Assembly: GCA_011109175.1 (NCBI GenBank) | Contig: RDEW01000014.1 | Coordinates: 630,042 to 694,041, forward strand | Source: Dicyema japonicum | Taxonomy: Eukaryota; Dicyemida; Rhombozoa; Dicyemidae | Direction: 5' to 3' | Length of the DNA: 64,000 nucleotides | Shown: positions 49,728-62,458 of the stretch, in pieces | Position numbering within the stretch: position 1 is the first letter of the stretch | Layout of the letters: the number at the start of each line of letters is the position of its first letter | The notes under the pieces: model-generated | Seen by the model: the letters and a program-made list of their open reading frames with translations, nothing else | Databases searched by the model: none | Told to the model about the DNA's origin: nothing | Made by a program: the position numbers and the translations under genes

Positions 49728-49807
49728 CAGTACGACCCCGCCCCAATAGAAAAGTGCCCCAAAACAGAGGGTGCCCCAGAGGGTTTTATTGGGGCGGGGT
49801 CGTACTG
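49728..49807. mobile_element. 80-bp hairpin MITE (pogo/Tc1-type tips)
   Basis: Perfect inverted ends of 21 bp beginning 'cagtacgaccccgccccaat' at both tips, flanked by TA on each side (49726-49727, 49808-49809). The centre is only about 38 bp, with 'gtgcccc' units in both orientations. GC-rich against an AT-rich background. No coding capacity. CAGT tips and TA target suggest the pogo/Tigger group. Confidence 0.8.
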
Positions 49808-49826
49808 TAGTTTCATGTTTCGTTAT

Positions 49827-50318
49827 TTTTATTTATTTAACCCAAGACCACGGTAAAACAAAATTAATTATCACGTGATCCCGATGCATTCTAACAGAGA
49901 CCTCATCTTGCCCGGTGTTCTTCCTTCGTGCCCGCGCATGAACGTACAGGACTGTCAGAATTTTCAGGGCCAACTTCCCGTGATCTGGAGTCTAGTCTCA
50001 TAAGGGCCTCCAGAGACGTAGGTCCGGGTCGATGATCTTCACAAATCCAACGCTCCGTTACTCTGTAAACCATCTTTTGCATTTCCTCAAGTATCATCAT
50101 ATTTCCTATCCTCATATTTGTCCAAGATATGGACGGTCCCCACGAGGCGCATGCATATGAAAAACATGGCTCGATGTATTGTTGGTATACGTTCATCAAG
50201 ACTGGGTGAATACCACTCTTCCATATTCCCGATAAACTTTTCAATACGTTCAGTTTCTTCTCGCATTTCAATAGAATGTTTTCTACGTGAGGTGTTAAAC
50301 AGAGATGCATATCAATTG
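49827..50318 (-). mobile_element. 5'-truncated APE-LINE with 14-bp target duplication
   Basis: Flanked by perfect 'tcatgtttcgttat' at 49813-49826 and 50319-50332. Encodes only the ORF2 C-terminus: HLCLTPHVENILLKCEKKLN, HPVLMNVYQQYIEPCFSYAC and ASWGPSISW, nearly the same as the LINE at 7071-9928. Ends 'cgtggtcttgggttaaata'. The long perfect duplication marks a young insertion. Confidence 0.85.
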
Positions 50319-50433
50319 TCATGTTTCGTTATGAAACAAAAACAAATAAAGTTTAATTATTATAATTTTAATCATCAAATGAATTAAAATAATTTACTAT
50401 TTAAAATTTAAAAATAAGCAATGGTTTGTGGCA

Positions 50434-51392
50434 ATGGTTTTTAATAATTTTTAGGCCAGAAATGCAGAAAAAGCTAGGTAAGTTTATTTTAATCAAGTAA
50501 AGGACAATTCTTGCGAGATGGAGGGCTGTTCATGTGGAGAAAATTGTCCTGGTAGATTATTCATTCACCAATAGGAACAAAAACCCGACAAAGTCACTGA
50601 CTGCAAAAACTTGAAGAACGCCCTTCACTTTCGCAGAAGACTAGTCAACGACATCGGTAAAAAGGTCACGGAAATTCAGAACGGTGGTTTTCTTACGTAA
50701 TTTTAGCCGGATTGGGTGACTTTAAGCTCAGAGACCTCAATGATGAAATAAACAAGCTTCTCCGTGAAAAACGTCGCTGGGAAGACCAAATAGTCCTTTT
50801 GGGAGGGCCAAACCATAAGATCCTTGATTCTAAGAAGGATGGCTATGAGCCACAGGGTGTCCGAGGCTATAAGTACCGAATTATCACATAGCAGGTATTT
50901 TGGCGCCGCGAGATTTCTTCCCGGAGTGAAGGAACTGTTTGAAAAGCCCAGCGAGCCTCCAGCTCAGAAACCACGTGTGCAGGCGATGCGGAATATAGAG
51001 TACTTTGGGTTCCGGGACGAGGATGATGGGTTGATTCTACCGCTTGAGGAGGAAGCTGAACGAACACGTAATCCCTTCAAGTCACGTGTAGGTATAGCTG
51101 AGAAGATTTCGCAGCATAATGTAGGATTGCATGTGGCACAGGGAAGCACACGTGAGGTCAGTTTGGACTACTTGATTGAACTTGCAGAGGAGTACGACAG
51201 AGGTGAGGTTGAAGTTGTGCCAGAACCTGCTCCAGTTATTCCCACTCAGGCGGAGGTTGATGTTTTATTGTATTTTAGGTTGAACGTGCGTTGATTGAGA
51301 GAAAGAAGAAGGAACTTTTGACTAAATATGCTTCTGATCTGCTTATTAGTGAGACGGACGAGACTAAGAGGATGTTAGGTAGAGATGATTAG
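50434..51392 (+). CDS. ISY1: ISY1 pre-mRNA splicing factor
   Basis: Component of the NTC-related complex at the spliceosome core. Product begins MARNAEKAR, but the start codon is cut from the rest by an intron: ATG at 50434 then 18 nt, or ATG at 50421 then 31 nt, both ending at 50454. Next: ILARWRAVHVEKIVL, EQKPDKVTDCKNLKNALHF, RRRLVNDIGKKVTEIQNAG, LGDFKLRDLNDEINKLLREK, RWEDQIVLLGGPNHKILD, GVRGYKYFGAARFLPGVKEL, an internal FGFRDEDDGLILPLEEE, and the C-terminal RKKKELLTKYASDLL. Later introns are 25, 23, 23, 22 and 23 nt. Stop TAG 51390-51392. All family blocks are present and in frame; length is near normal. Confidence 0.93.
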
Positions 51393-51439
51393 TTTGACCT
51401 GTAAACTGTGATGTTTTTAATTAATTGTCATTTTTGTTA

Positions 51440-51796
51440 TTTTTAGATTTAATTTGTTAAGTTTTGATATCTGGTAAGGACATTTGTGTTGGTAAATTAC
51501 TATATTGACTTATGGTGACCAGGTCTCAGCAAATGTTGCAATGGACAATTACTTCGCATACACAGGAGCCGGATTCCGCGGAAGGCCAAGAACGACACTT
51601 CCGACTATCTTGAACGAAGACCTATCGGCGGTTGGTATGAGACTAACTTCGGCGGACGACCTGGACTATCTAAGAGAACTAACGCGCAGCAGAGGATCAT
51701 GGTCGAGGCTGACGGAGAGGATGATTCGGAATACGGCACAAGGGAAACTTAACAATTTTATGTTCTCTCGGGAGTGTTTTTTATTAATAACAACTT
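51440..51796 (+). pseudogene. 3' end of the second APE-LINE family
   Basis: Open frame with FAYTGAGFRGRPRTTLPTIL, SADDLDYLRELTRSRGSWSR and LTERMIRNTAQGKLNNFMFS, ending just before a T/A-rich tail. The same C-terminus occurs at 62459-62925 and, decayed, at 5782-6045. A SINE-A begins right after the tail. Confidence 0.7.
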
Positions 51797-52095
51797 ATGG
51801 TGGCGCAATGCAACGAGTGCCGGGCAAAAGGCCTGATGGCCCTATTTCGAATCTCGCTGCTGTACAATCCGACTGAAGGTTCCACGCATCTGCTTTAACT
51901 TACCAGTGTCGTCGTCATAACTTAACATTTCACTGCGGAACCAGATTGTCTATAGAGGACTCACACAACAAAAAGAAATGAAGAGCATTCCTTAGTTCTC
52001 TCTACTATAGTTATCATACTGTTCTTTACTTAAATCTTTGTCTGTCCTACTTGGGTTGAGCTTAGGTAATATGGCTCTGCGTAAAATGAGTGATT
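51797..52095 (+). repeat. SINE-A, complete copy
   Basis: Head 'ggtggcgcaatgcaacgagt' and 'atttcgaatctcgctgctgt'; body 'ccgactgaaggttccacgca', 'gcggaaccagattgtctata', 'atgaagagcattccttagtt'; tail 'tttgtctgtcctacttgggt' to 'atatggctctgcgtaaaat'. Inserted at the very end of a LINE tail. Confidence 0.85.
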
Positions 52096-52261
52096 ATTAT
52101 TGAACTTATTAAACTCTTAGGTCAGACTTTTATTACATTCAGCCAGAGAAGTTTGAATCGGCTAAGATGAATATTTTTCTATGCTGAGCGATTTTACTTT
52201 TGTCTGTTATGGCGAACATAGAATTTTGTACTCAAGGAATGGTTTGTATTTGTCAGGGTCA

Positions 52262-52320
52262 AAAATGGTCAGGTAGTTTAGTGATTAGGACTAGGTTAGA
52301 TTCCACCGCTGGGTACTTTT
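52262..52320 (+). repeat. tRNA-like SINE-B head
   Basis: 'gtcaggtagtttagtgatta' then 'ctaggttagattccaccgct' has A-box and B-box spacing like the SINE-B heads. A recognisable body is missing. Confidence 0.4.
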
Positions 52321-52399
52321 TCGAATGTTTCTGCTAAATTGCCTTCCATAAAATATGTTTTCATTCTCAAGCCTGGCACATGGTAAATTCATCACTCCC

Positions 52400-53530
52400 T
52401 CGTTTAAAGGAGTCTAGAAAAAAGACCTTTTGGGGCCTGCTCTGTTCAGCCTTGGAATCGGCCTTGTAACAAGATGTTTTTCTACTTAGTTACACGTGTG
52501 GTATTTGGACGACTGCCCATGGGAGGACAACCTAATGTGTTCAGCCAACCAGCTTGAAATACTTGATGCTCTCATAAAAGAGGGAGAAATGGACGATGCT
52601 CTTATCACAAGAGAACAACAATTAAAGTCAACGCACAGCTAGTAATTTAGACGCACATACGTCCCTCTTCCTGCTGAAGAATACCCTGACAAAATCTAAA
52701 CTGAACCATGTACTTTGTAATGTGCCTTGTTTCATGAGAATACGAAAGCTCGAATTGATGTATTCACTTTTTCGTTCTACTACCGAACGTCTACCAACGT
52801 CACGTTCGACCATCAAGGGTAGATCCAGGCCGCTTCGGAGGTCTTGGCATTTGTTCCCCGACAGATATAGCACGCCCCGCATGCCTTTCTATATCCCAGC
52901 CAACCGTTGGTCAAGATGATTATTCATTTCCCCACCGAATCATCGACCAATGAAACAGATTTTTCAGTTGCTTAACTACCAGAAGGGCTGCAAGTATCCG
53001 AAACTCAGATAAAATGGAAAGACGACTATAAAATCTGTCTGATCGCTGGGAGATTATAAGAAATCGGAGCATGGATTTGATGCCTTCCAGATTGGGAACA
53101 TTGGCACTCATCTAGATGATGAGACGGTCCACATCGGGATCTCTATCCGTCAGGGGTTGAGAATATGTTAGGCTCACCATCGTCGATGCGGGTGAATTGT
53201 CGACAGTTACGGACATCACGCCCTCTCATGCAGAAGAAGATCTGGGAGGTTCCCGCAGCACACTAACTTGAATGATGTTGTGAAACGCGCACTGGACTTT
53301 GCCGACGCCCTTCCATACTGGAACCCACTGGCCTGAACAAGGGAAAGCGATTGGACTGAGTAGCAATCTTTCTGTTCAAGGAGGGGAAACCGATAGTTTT
53401 GGATCCAACATGTGTCGACTCTGTCCCCTACCAACATCAACGGAAGCGCGGTAAAGACACTTTCCAGCGCAGCGAGCTAAAGAAAAAAAGTATAGACTAC
53501 TTCTCAACCGATAACCTTCCGTGTGATTTC
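52400..53530 (+). pseudogene. Decayed RLE-type retrotransposon, RT motif C to endonuclease
   Basis: Near 52500 the plus strand reads VWYLDDCPWEDN, a worn WYLDD box. Further on, 53200-53320 carries the Cys/His knuckle (HALSCRRRSGRF) and LNDVVKRALDFADALPYW, the counterpart of LNDVIVRALKASGFPAQL at 25240. Many stops. Same family as the element at 22500. Confidence 0.6.
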
Positions 53531-53934
53531 TAAATTCGCAAATTTGAAAAAATATTAATTCACAAATTGAATCAGATTATCTGTGGTTAATTGGTAGTAA
53601 GGTTGAGGTGATGTCACACTTCTATTGCGTAGAATATCTTCTTGGCTTCACGGATGAAAGAATACATCAGAAACCCGTAGTTCTGAACATAGGAATCGTT
53701 ATATGCACGTAGGATCCGAATTCGAATTCCGCCCAACCCAAAATTGTATCAACTTGGAGGATCATCATTCAAGTCCCATGTATAGGATAATAGCTAAAAT
53801 GATTCTATGCACGTTGCTCATGGAAGGATAATTTTTCAAATGTTAATGCTTTGTATTTGTTCGAGTACTACACTCGATAATGCACCACACAATTCTTAAA
53901 GGAAAAAGCTAACTACGGTAAAGACTACCGGAAT

Positions 53935-54215
53935 GAATGTCATTTATTTAACCCCGAATACACCAAAAAGTTAACGAATACAGTTTCAACGGTCGCACAA
54001 ACAGAGAGGCCTTACAATAAAACACTCAAGTTAATCCGAAACCAGCGGAAAGAGAAGAAAAAATTCAGTCCTTGCAGTTTTGGGAACCCATCCAATCGAA
54101 GATCACCTTAGACAGGAGGATCACCCTACTCGAGAAGATAAGGAACAGAGAATATGAAAAGAAACCAGGTAGCAATTGGTTAATCTAACCCGGAACTATT
54201 TTTACAGTACATCAT
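53935..54215 (-). repeat. SINE-B copy, nearly complete
   Basis: Complement runs from 'gggttagattaaccaattgc' through 'tctctgttccttatcttctc', 'gagtagggtgatcctcctgt' and 'gatgggttcccaaaactgca' to the 3' end 'ggtgtattcggggttaaata'. The stretch 53530-53935 is unassigned apart from a short dispersed motif near 53650. Confidence 0.6.
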
Positions 54216-54809
54216 CCTAACGACATAAACGGATTATTGTAAATTAATTTTCAAATTGCGGTTTTAAAAAAGCTTTGTAGTTAAATATTGAAAATCATTT
54301 AGATTTATCCATAATTTCAGTCCACTTTGACAATTCCTAAATAAAAATCATTCAAAAATATTTTTTGCTATTTTAGTGATTTATTGGTTATTGCTACTAA
54401 GACTGCTGGAGGATTAACAATCTAACTAATAATCCTAAAGACAGACTTGTCCAAGTTCCCCCAAATACCGTCCAAGACGAGATTCAAACCCAGAGCATGC
54501 TTATTTGCTATGAAACTTAGTATATCCGATTTCTCAAATTCCACCATTTCGCCGATCCACACGAGAAGTAATAAAGTGGAAAATTACACTCATCATGGGG
54601 AGATGAATATATTTTGTGTAATAGAAGTACATCATAAACTCAATCTTCCGGCCAATTAATCACCTGCTAATTGATTATTCATGCTTTTGATTACTAAATT
54701 ATTAAAACCACAAATTGAAAATTAATCTTAAAAAAATCCGCTTATGTAATTTCAGATAAACATCATCGTCTAAGAATTTTCAGTGTCATTTTTTTAAAAT
54801 TAATTAAAC
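54216..54809. other. Gap without a recognised feature
   Basis: AT-rich sequence between two SINE-B copies. A 70-codon frame at 54447-54659 has no homology I know. Confidence 0.3.
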
Positions 54810-55115
54810 CGCAGATTCGAACCAGCAAACCATTCCAATATCACATACAAGTTCATCCAGAACCAACAGAGAGGTAAGAACACATCCAGTCCTGTAACTA
54901 CTTCAATTGAGTGCGGGAAAGCAAATGATACTTTTTTATGGAATCCGGCCTGAGACAGATGGATAACATGATGCCACTCTAGTAGAACGGGAGAAGATAA
55001 AGAACAGAAGAAAAAAGAGAAACCTTTGACCAAGTAATCAGTGTAGGGAATCAAACCTAGGAGCAATTAGTATAGTATGACACCTAAACCACTAAGTTAC
55101 CTGGTTACAATTTTA
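54810..55115 (-). repeat. SINE-B copy with intact tRNA-like head
   Basis: Complement: 'taacttagtggtttaggtgt' (A-box), 'cctaggtttgattccctaca' (B-box), 'tacttggtcaaaggtttctc', 'ctagagtggcatcatgttat', 'tccatctgtctcaggccgga', then the body to about 54815. Defines the 5' end of the family. Confidence 0.7.
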
Positions 55116-55358
55116 TTGGAAAATCACTCAGATGTTCGTACTTAATTAAAGACTAACGAAATTCCTGTAAATATACATATTTAAAGGTTAAAATGACTTG
55201 TTTGATATCCTCTTATTAACGCATATTTGGGGTTAGCGGTTTTTGTTCATAAACTAAGTATTAATAAATTAAAAATCTACGTAGTTGGCTGTAAAATTGC
55301 ATAGTTGTTATTTTTGATTTCATATTTATTATAAGAAGCCATTTGTTTTATTACCCCA

Positions 55359-58300
55359 ATGTCTAAAAGGGCAAAGGTGAAGAGGAAGCTTGGGATTTCA
55401 AGGATTTCTAAGATTTCGTACACGTCTGACTTCGAAAAGGTGTCAATTTTTTAGAATAATAGTAGAATTTCAGCAATTCGAAATCGATCGACGACATAGA
55501 ATGTAAGTTACAGGTTGCTTTAATAAAATACTAAAGATCGCTAATAGTGAAGACTTGATGGCCGAAAAGTTGGATTTATTCAGTAACAAGTCTCTCAGTA
55601 TTATGTTTCTTGGACACTTGCTCAAAAAAGGGAATCCAAAAATATTTGTAATCGTTGTATTCCTAGTCTAGCTGTTTTTCTATCTGACGGAAATATACAA
55701 AACTAAGACCTCGTGCAAGTTGTTTGACAGAAGAAGCTCAGCTTATGAAATATTTTCTTTGTTCTTCCACGAGGAGAGTCCTCTCCCGTTAAATATTGAA
55801 GCTACAACGGAAAACCATATCCTTCGGGTTCTAAATGAAGAAACAAAGGATGAGGTGATCAGAGCTGTTTATAATGGGACTGAGGATTACTTATGGCCTG
55901 AGATAAGACAGCAGCTAAATGATTTCTTAAATAACCGTAATTACTAGATAAATGTAGAAGATCAACATTCTAATAAATATTTTAACCAAAAAAGTGATTT
56001 CCTGAATGACTCAAATGAGGATTTTATGATAGTCATTGGGGATTATTGTGAAAGCTTAATGTTGGGGGTAAATTAACTCTAGATCAAAATACTTTACATT
56101 CTCGGAGTCTTCCGACATCCAAGCCTCACAGAGAGCCATTCTGATGTGCTTAGAACTCATTTTGGAGTATCATTCGTTGAACCAAGACGGTAAATTGAAT
56201 TTCAAATTTCTCCGCCAAGTAAGTAACAAAAAACTTAAATCGTCATCTTCAATTTTGCGGAAGGTAATGAAAAATTCATTTTAGTCAAACTCAATGTGCA
56301 CTTCTACTCACTTTTGGACCTTTGTGACGCTCAAAAATAACATATTGTGCACAATGCTCCAAACTTGTCTGGGGGGTCGCACCACAAGGAAACGTTTGCA
56401 CTGGTAAGAGTAACGATTTGATTATTACCCACATAGACTGCGACTCAACTGTTCATTTTTCCTGCCAAAGGCATTTCAATCAATCCTGTTCCTCTTTCAG
56501 GGAACGAAACAGGCAACCATTCATAAACGAGATATCCAATGAAATCAACAGACTTTTTTCGACCAGTTAAACGGTTAATTTCTGATTTGTAGAAAAAGTC
56601 CGCAAAAAAGACGCGATTTCAAAAAAGTGATTTTTTTAAATATTTAAGATTACTTGGATGTGAACTCATTTATTCAGACAGCTTCGATTCAGTAATTGAG
56701 GTTGTCTATTTTAGACTTTAATGAAAAGCAAATACATTACCAAATATAAGGTAGTCATAATTCAGATTTTTAGGGACACTCGGAATAGGGAATCAAAAGG
56801 GTTCTATCATATATTACTATTACAAGTGACAGACCAAGTTATAACCAATATTCCACGAAAATAGAGATTGATTCAGATATGGAATATTCTGGTCCCCAAG
56901 ATACAGATAATGTACAATATAGTGACGGAGAAACCAAAATCAATGACATCATGAACGAGTTGATTCACACAGAGAGGACTCACCTAAGGACACTCAAAAT
57001 TATGAAAAATGTATTCTATGTCCCGTTAATGAAACTTGAAATTGACAAAAATCTGGGCCCAATGCTGTTCTCCTGCATAGATGACTTGATTAGCTTCCAT
57101 GGTTTTGAGTTTATTTTACTGGAAAGAAAATGTTGTAAGAACTTTGAAAATCTCGAAAATCTTAAATTTAAGCAAAATTTACGAAGCATTTTCCACTTTG
57201 GTTCGAAAATTGTGATAAAATAAAGTTTGACGATGACGCCCTCCACGATTTCCAAGAAGCCAACGCTCACTTTTCCAGCGACTACCAACACAACATTAAT
57301 ATTTTAAAAATTCAAAACGATACCAAATTCAGTGATTTCTTAGCAGTAAGCTGATTTTTATCAAGTAGAACGCGGAAAGCAATGTGCTTTGCAGGAAATT
57401 ACTTCTTAAGGACATGCTTTCTGCGCAATTCATGCGTCTGGTCAAGTATCCTTTATTTTTTGAAAGATTGCTTAAGCAAATTCCGCGTATCTCCGGTTTT
57501 AATTGTAGAGGAAACCCCGGAATATTTGAAATTTTCAAATTTATTAGAAAGCGCTCAAAACTGTATAAAATTCACAAACATGAAAATCGCTGAAACTGAA
57601 AATAAAAGATATTTGCTGGATTTTAGAATGTCTTGCGAAATACGGACAGATGATCAAAGTGTGCCGCAAAAATACCAAGTAGGAGAGTCTATTCTACCAG
57701 ATTATGGATCCCAATGAATTGAAGTTGTTATTCTACAGCGATTTGACGTGGGAAATAAATAAACGGAACATTTCTTGTCACGGATTAGTATTTGAGACCG
57801 ATTTGGTCCTATTGACAAAATTAGACAACTCAAAATGCGTTCTGCGATCTTACAACGATAAGAATCACATAAATGACCCCATCATATCTCCGATTATTAA
57901 ACTGAACGAAGATACTCTAGTGAAGGATATGGCCATTGGTGGTAGAATTCATGAATTGTAGAAAAAAATTGTTTTTTGCTCATTTTGAAGAAAAAGTGTC
58001 AGCTCATTAAGTTATTCACCAAGGATAAGGTCACAAAAGAACAGTAATTTTTTATGGGAATTTCAGTTGGATTCAAATTCTGTTCAAAGTCATAAATTCT
58101 CAAAACAAACCGAAAATAAGGTTTGATGTGTTTGATTTTTGGCAGTCTTCCGAACATCAGAATAACGCGGTTTATCCGTTCTTTCTATTTTAGAGAAAAT
58201 TCGTTCGACGCGGTTCCCAGAACGGTGAGGATAACTTTATTTCAGAACTTAAATCGTTGGAAGAGGTGAAAGAATGTTTCACAAACTTATTTGTGGATAC

Positions 58301-58806
58301 TGACTCGTGTAAGGAACTACACACGTGTGAGATAATCCAAAATCTTCATTCTTTCGTTGGCAGTTTAGATTACGTTAGCGATATCTCACAAGGTTCTCAA
58401 TTTTAGTATTTTAAGGACGTCAAATCTCTTTTCCATCCTCTTCTATTGAATTCCTTCAAAATTTAATCGACCCCCTGAAAAATATGGTTTTTGGTGGTTT
58501 GAAAGAAGGTTTCCGAGAAGATCAACAAATGTGAAATCCCCATATCCGAGAAGAGCTTGAAAAATAAATTTAAGCATTTGAAAGTCCACTCATTTTCAAG
58601 TTTGAGTAACGATAAATATCGTAAAAGGAGTTATTCCGATCTTAGTTGATTTTGGAGTAATTTTAGACGAAAACAAATTTATTAGAACAAATTCAAAGTC
58701 AACTGAGTCTCATTTATGCTTTTATAAGAATTTATCAAAGTCTCAGGAAAATTTAAGTGCAGGAAATTTTAAAGAAAAGTCTAAACTTGGACGTTTAAAA
58801 AAATAA
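55359..58806 (+). CDS. RGS-RhoGEF (ARHGEF1/11/12-type): LH-RGS, DH and PH domains
   Basis: Couples G12/13-type G proteins to Rho GTPases. Start ATG 55359 (MSKRAKVKRKLG). LH-RGS domain: FLGHLLKKGNPKIF, a 24-nt intron, LFFYLTEIYK, FFHEESPLPLNIEATTENH, QQLNDFLNNRNY (to 55944). DH: INDIMNELIHTERTHLRTLK (56940-57000), VFYVPLMKLE, SCIDDLISFH, then KLLLKDMLSAQFMRLVKYPL with FFERLLKQI. PH: GLVFETDLVLLTKL and IISPIIKLNEDTLVKDMAI (57790-57940), the counterpart of HTFSPVIKLSTVLVRQVA in the family. The C-terminal tail after PH is basic and Ser-rich and ends RLKK (58804-58806) after a 22-nt intron. No PDZ is seen. Several middle exon joins were not resolved. Confidence 0.82.
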
Positions 58807-58842
58807 TTATATAAATTTGAAACTATTTTAATTATTATTATT

Positions 58843-59060
58843 GAACCAGAAAACCACCGTAATATCCAAAATAAACAAAATTAGGTGATCCCAGCCTTCC
58901 TCAACAGTCTTCGCATCTTTTCTCGGTGTTCTAGCTGCTTCCTGCGCATTCCCGATATGGACGGGGTCCGCATACTCGAGTCCTTCGCAGGGGCGCTGCT
59001 TCAGTTGCCTCTATCATATTTTCAAGGTTTCTGGGCAAGATTTCCACATGGGAAGATTTC
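58843..59060 (-). repeat. LINE 3' end
   Basis: Complement has 'gctgggatcacctaattttg' and 'ggatattacggtggttttct', the 3' UTR of the LINE family at 5068-5632 and 28780. Confidence 0.55.
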
Positions 59061-59129
59061 CTTAGTATCAAATAAAATTATTAATGTAAATTTTTTTCCA
59101 AATTTTGTGCTTAAAAATTATAATTTTGA

Positions 59130-59900
59130 AAATAACTAAAGTTTATTCACGTGGTTCATTGGTCAAAGATTTAGGCGGCTTTATTGCACGAAACGTCTAC
59201 TTGGCTTTATGATTAATGAAAATCCACGTCTTCCTTCTCGTGAGCATGGACGAGGTGACATACTCAAGAGACGTGGGAAACCTGAAGTTCTGAAAGGGAA
59301 GTGTCAAGTTCTCGTATGATCCAGATAGAATCTCTCGAATAAAAACTGAAAGGACAGCTGCACGTGTCAGCTTATAGCATATAAGTCCATATGCAATCTG
59401 CAAATCTTCCACCACTGTAATTTTAGTTATCGATGGATCATTAAATATTGCTAGGGAGTCCGTTTACGGCAACAATAGTCTCCCTCTCATGTCGGCTAGT
59501 TGAGTTGACACCCATAAGGGGTACTTCGAATTCAGATGATGATCTCATCGAGGAAGCCAGTCTTGACAGCTTTGGCACATAACATAGCTCTTTGGGCAGT
59601 ACAGGGGGCGGGACATAAATATTCACAAGGCATAATTATTTCATTGTCCCGAAGGAGATTCCAATTATTTCGGTAACCTCATCATCCTCAACAAGTTTCC
59701 TCACTTCTGAGATGTCTCTGTATTTCATGTTATTTTTGAATAGAGTGAGCAGACCTCTATTTCTTCTCTCTTCACGGTCCATCCTGATACCATATATCCG
59801 ATATATTTAGAGATAGGGTCATTAAAAGTGAGTTTGGTCTCTTGAATCAGCTACGCTGATCTTCTGACTTGCCAGGAGTGGCTGAAGTTGACTGATCTTC
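59130..59900 (-). pseudogene. APE-LINE endonuclease fragment (same family as 7071-9928)
   Basis: Complement near 59800 encodes RMDREERR; at 59630-59440 MNIYVPPPVLPKELCYVPKL and TSRHERETIVAVNGLPS, near copies of VNIYLPPSGSCPKDYVIPNL and TDRHEREAIVIEIGLPN of the full-length LINE. 59415-59197 has an open stretch of unknown type containing a short motif shared with 15090, 53650 and 62310. Confidence 0.65.
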
Positions 59901-60049
59901 CCTTTAATTTCATTAATGTTGATTCAAAGACATGTTCTAAATAAGACCTCGAATTAAAATTTTATTAATTTATTTAATGCCACCGTCCATAGCCTGGATA
60001 CGCCGTTGGCTGGAAAAAAATACAGAATGGCAGAAAATACCGGAAAGAG

Positions 60050-60245
60050 GTTGAGTTAACAACGTCTAATTAAGTTACCTCAGTTGATCCACCTAACTCA
60101 GGAGACGCCCAGTGCCTAGCCTTCATCCAAAAATATATCTCTTCCCTACTTTGTTGGAGAGGTTCCCAGAATGGCGAATATGCTTGACATATTGGTTCGA
60201 CAGGATGCGTTTAACTCCGACCGTGGGAACTGAAAATACCTTATT
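60050..60245 (+). repeat. SINE-B-related fragment
   Basis: 'gttgatccacctaactcagg' and 'agacgcccagtgcctagcct', then 'gttggagaggttcccagaat', follow the SINE-B body order (compare 3710-3800). Head and tail are unclear. Confidence 0.45.
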
Positions 60246-60363
60246 TTACATTTAATTAAGGAGACTGATTTCCTAAACTAAATAAGATGATTAGAAAAAA
60301 TCTATAAAATAATTAGAAATTAAATAGCCTAGTTGATTAATAAATGAGTCAATGTTATATCAA

Positions 60364-61630
<1,267 letters not shown>

Positions 61631-61914
61631 TCAAAGTAGAAAAATTATCTTTATATATTACGGAAAGTCAATTACTAACAGTATTATTGACAGTAAAAGC
61701 ATATTTCTACTAATGACAAGTGATTGATAAGCATTTGCATCATATCTTAAAATTATTAGGTTACGTCGATTATTTAAGGTTAATGGAACTTGTTATCTGC
61801 ATAATTCTCACATAGGCAATTTTACTGCCGCGAATTCTCATCGATATTCGAGCGTACTTCTCCACTGTTCAAACGGACATACAGTCAGGGTTGCGGTCCA
61901 TAACTCAACTTTTT

Positions 61915-61980
61915 TGTGTATAGCTCCGCATGTGCAGGATATACTTTATTGTAGAGTAAAGAACAGTCATGCTAGCTAAT
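61915..61980 (-). repeat. SINE-A tail fragment
   Basis: Complement 'ctgttctttactctacaata', 'aagtatatcctgcacatgcg', 'gagctatac' equals the 3' tail of SINE-A. The next 300 bases (to 62280) hold a tRNA-like 'gggatttgaacta'-type patch but nothing I can name. Confidence 0.6.
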
Positions 61981-62458
61981 CATTGAATGGGGTCAATGCT
62001 TATTATTTGGTCGCGTGTAGTCTGTGTAGTAAATCTGTTCTTGCAGTAAGGCATCATTGATAACGTCACTTGTAAAGCGTGGATCTCTCAGTCGGAATGG
62101 ACAGCAGTGAGATTTGAACTAGGAAGCACCTGTAGTAATCGAGTACTTATGAGACTACATTACTAGAGAACGTTTAATTTGGCTGTACAGTAATATTTGA
62201 TATTTTAAACCAAAAAATTATAAATAAAAAAAAAACTATTTTCATTGAGATTCTCCAAAGATTAATAAAAATGTAGCACAAATTCGTAACCACTTTGCTT
62301 CATGATGGATGAAAGTCCGTGTCTTAATTCTGAACATGGGCATGATAGTTTCAGGAGTCACTGGAAACTATACAAAAGGAGTGTACGATGCATGGAACTT
62401 GGTTGATCATCTGTGAGAAGCTTTCTGTATAGGATAGTTAATATGATTATTTGTATTA

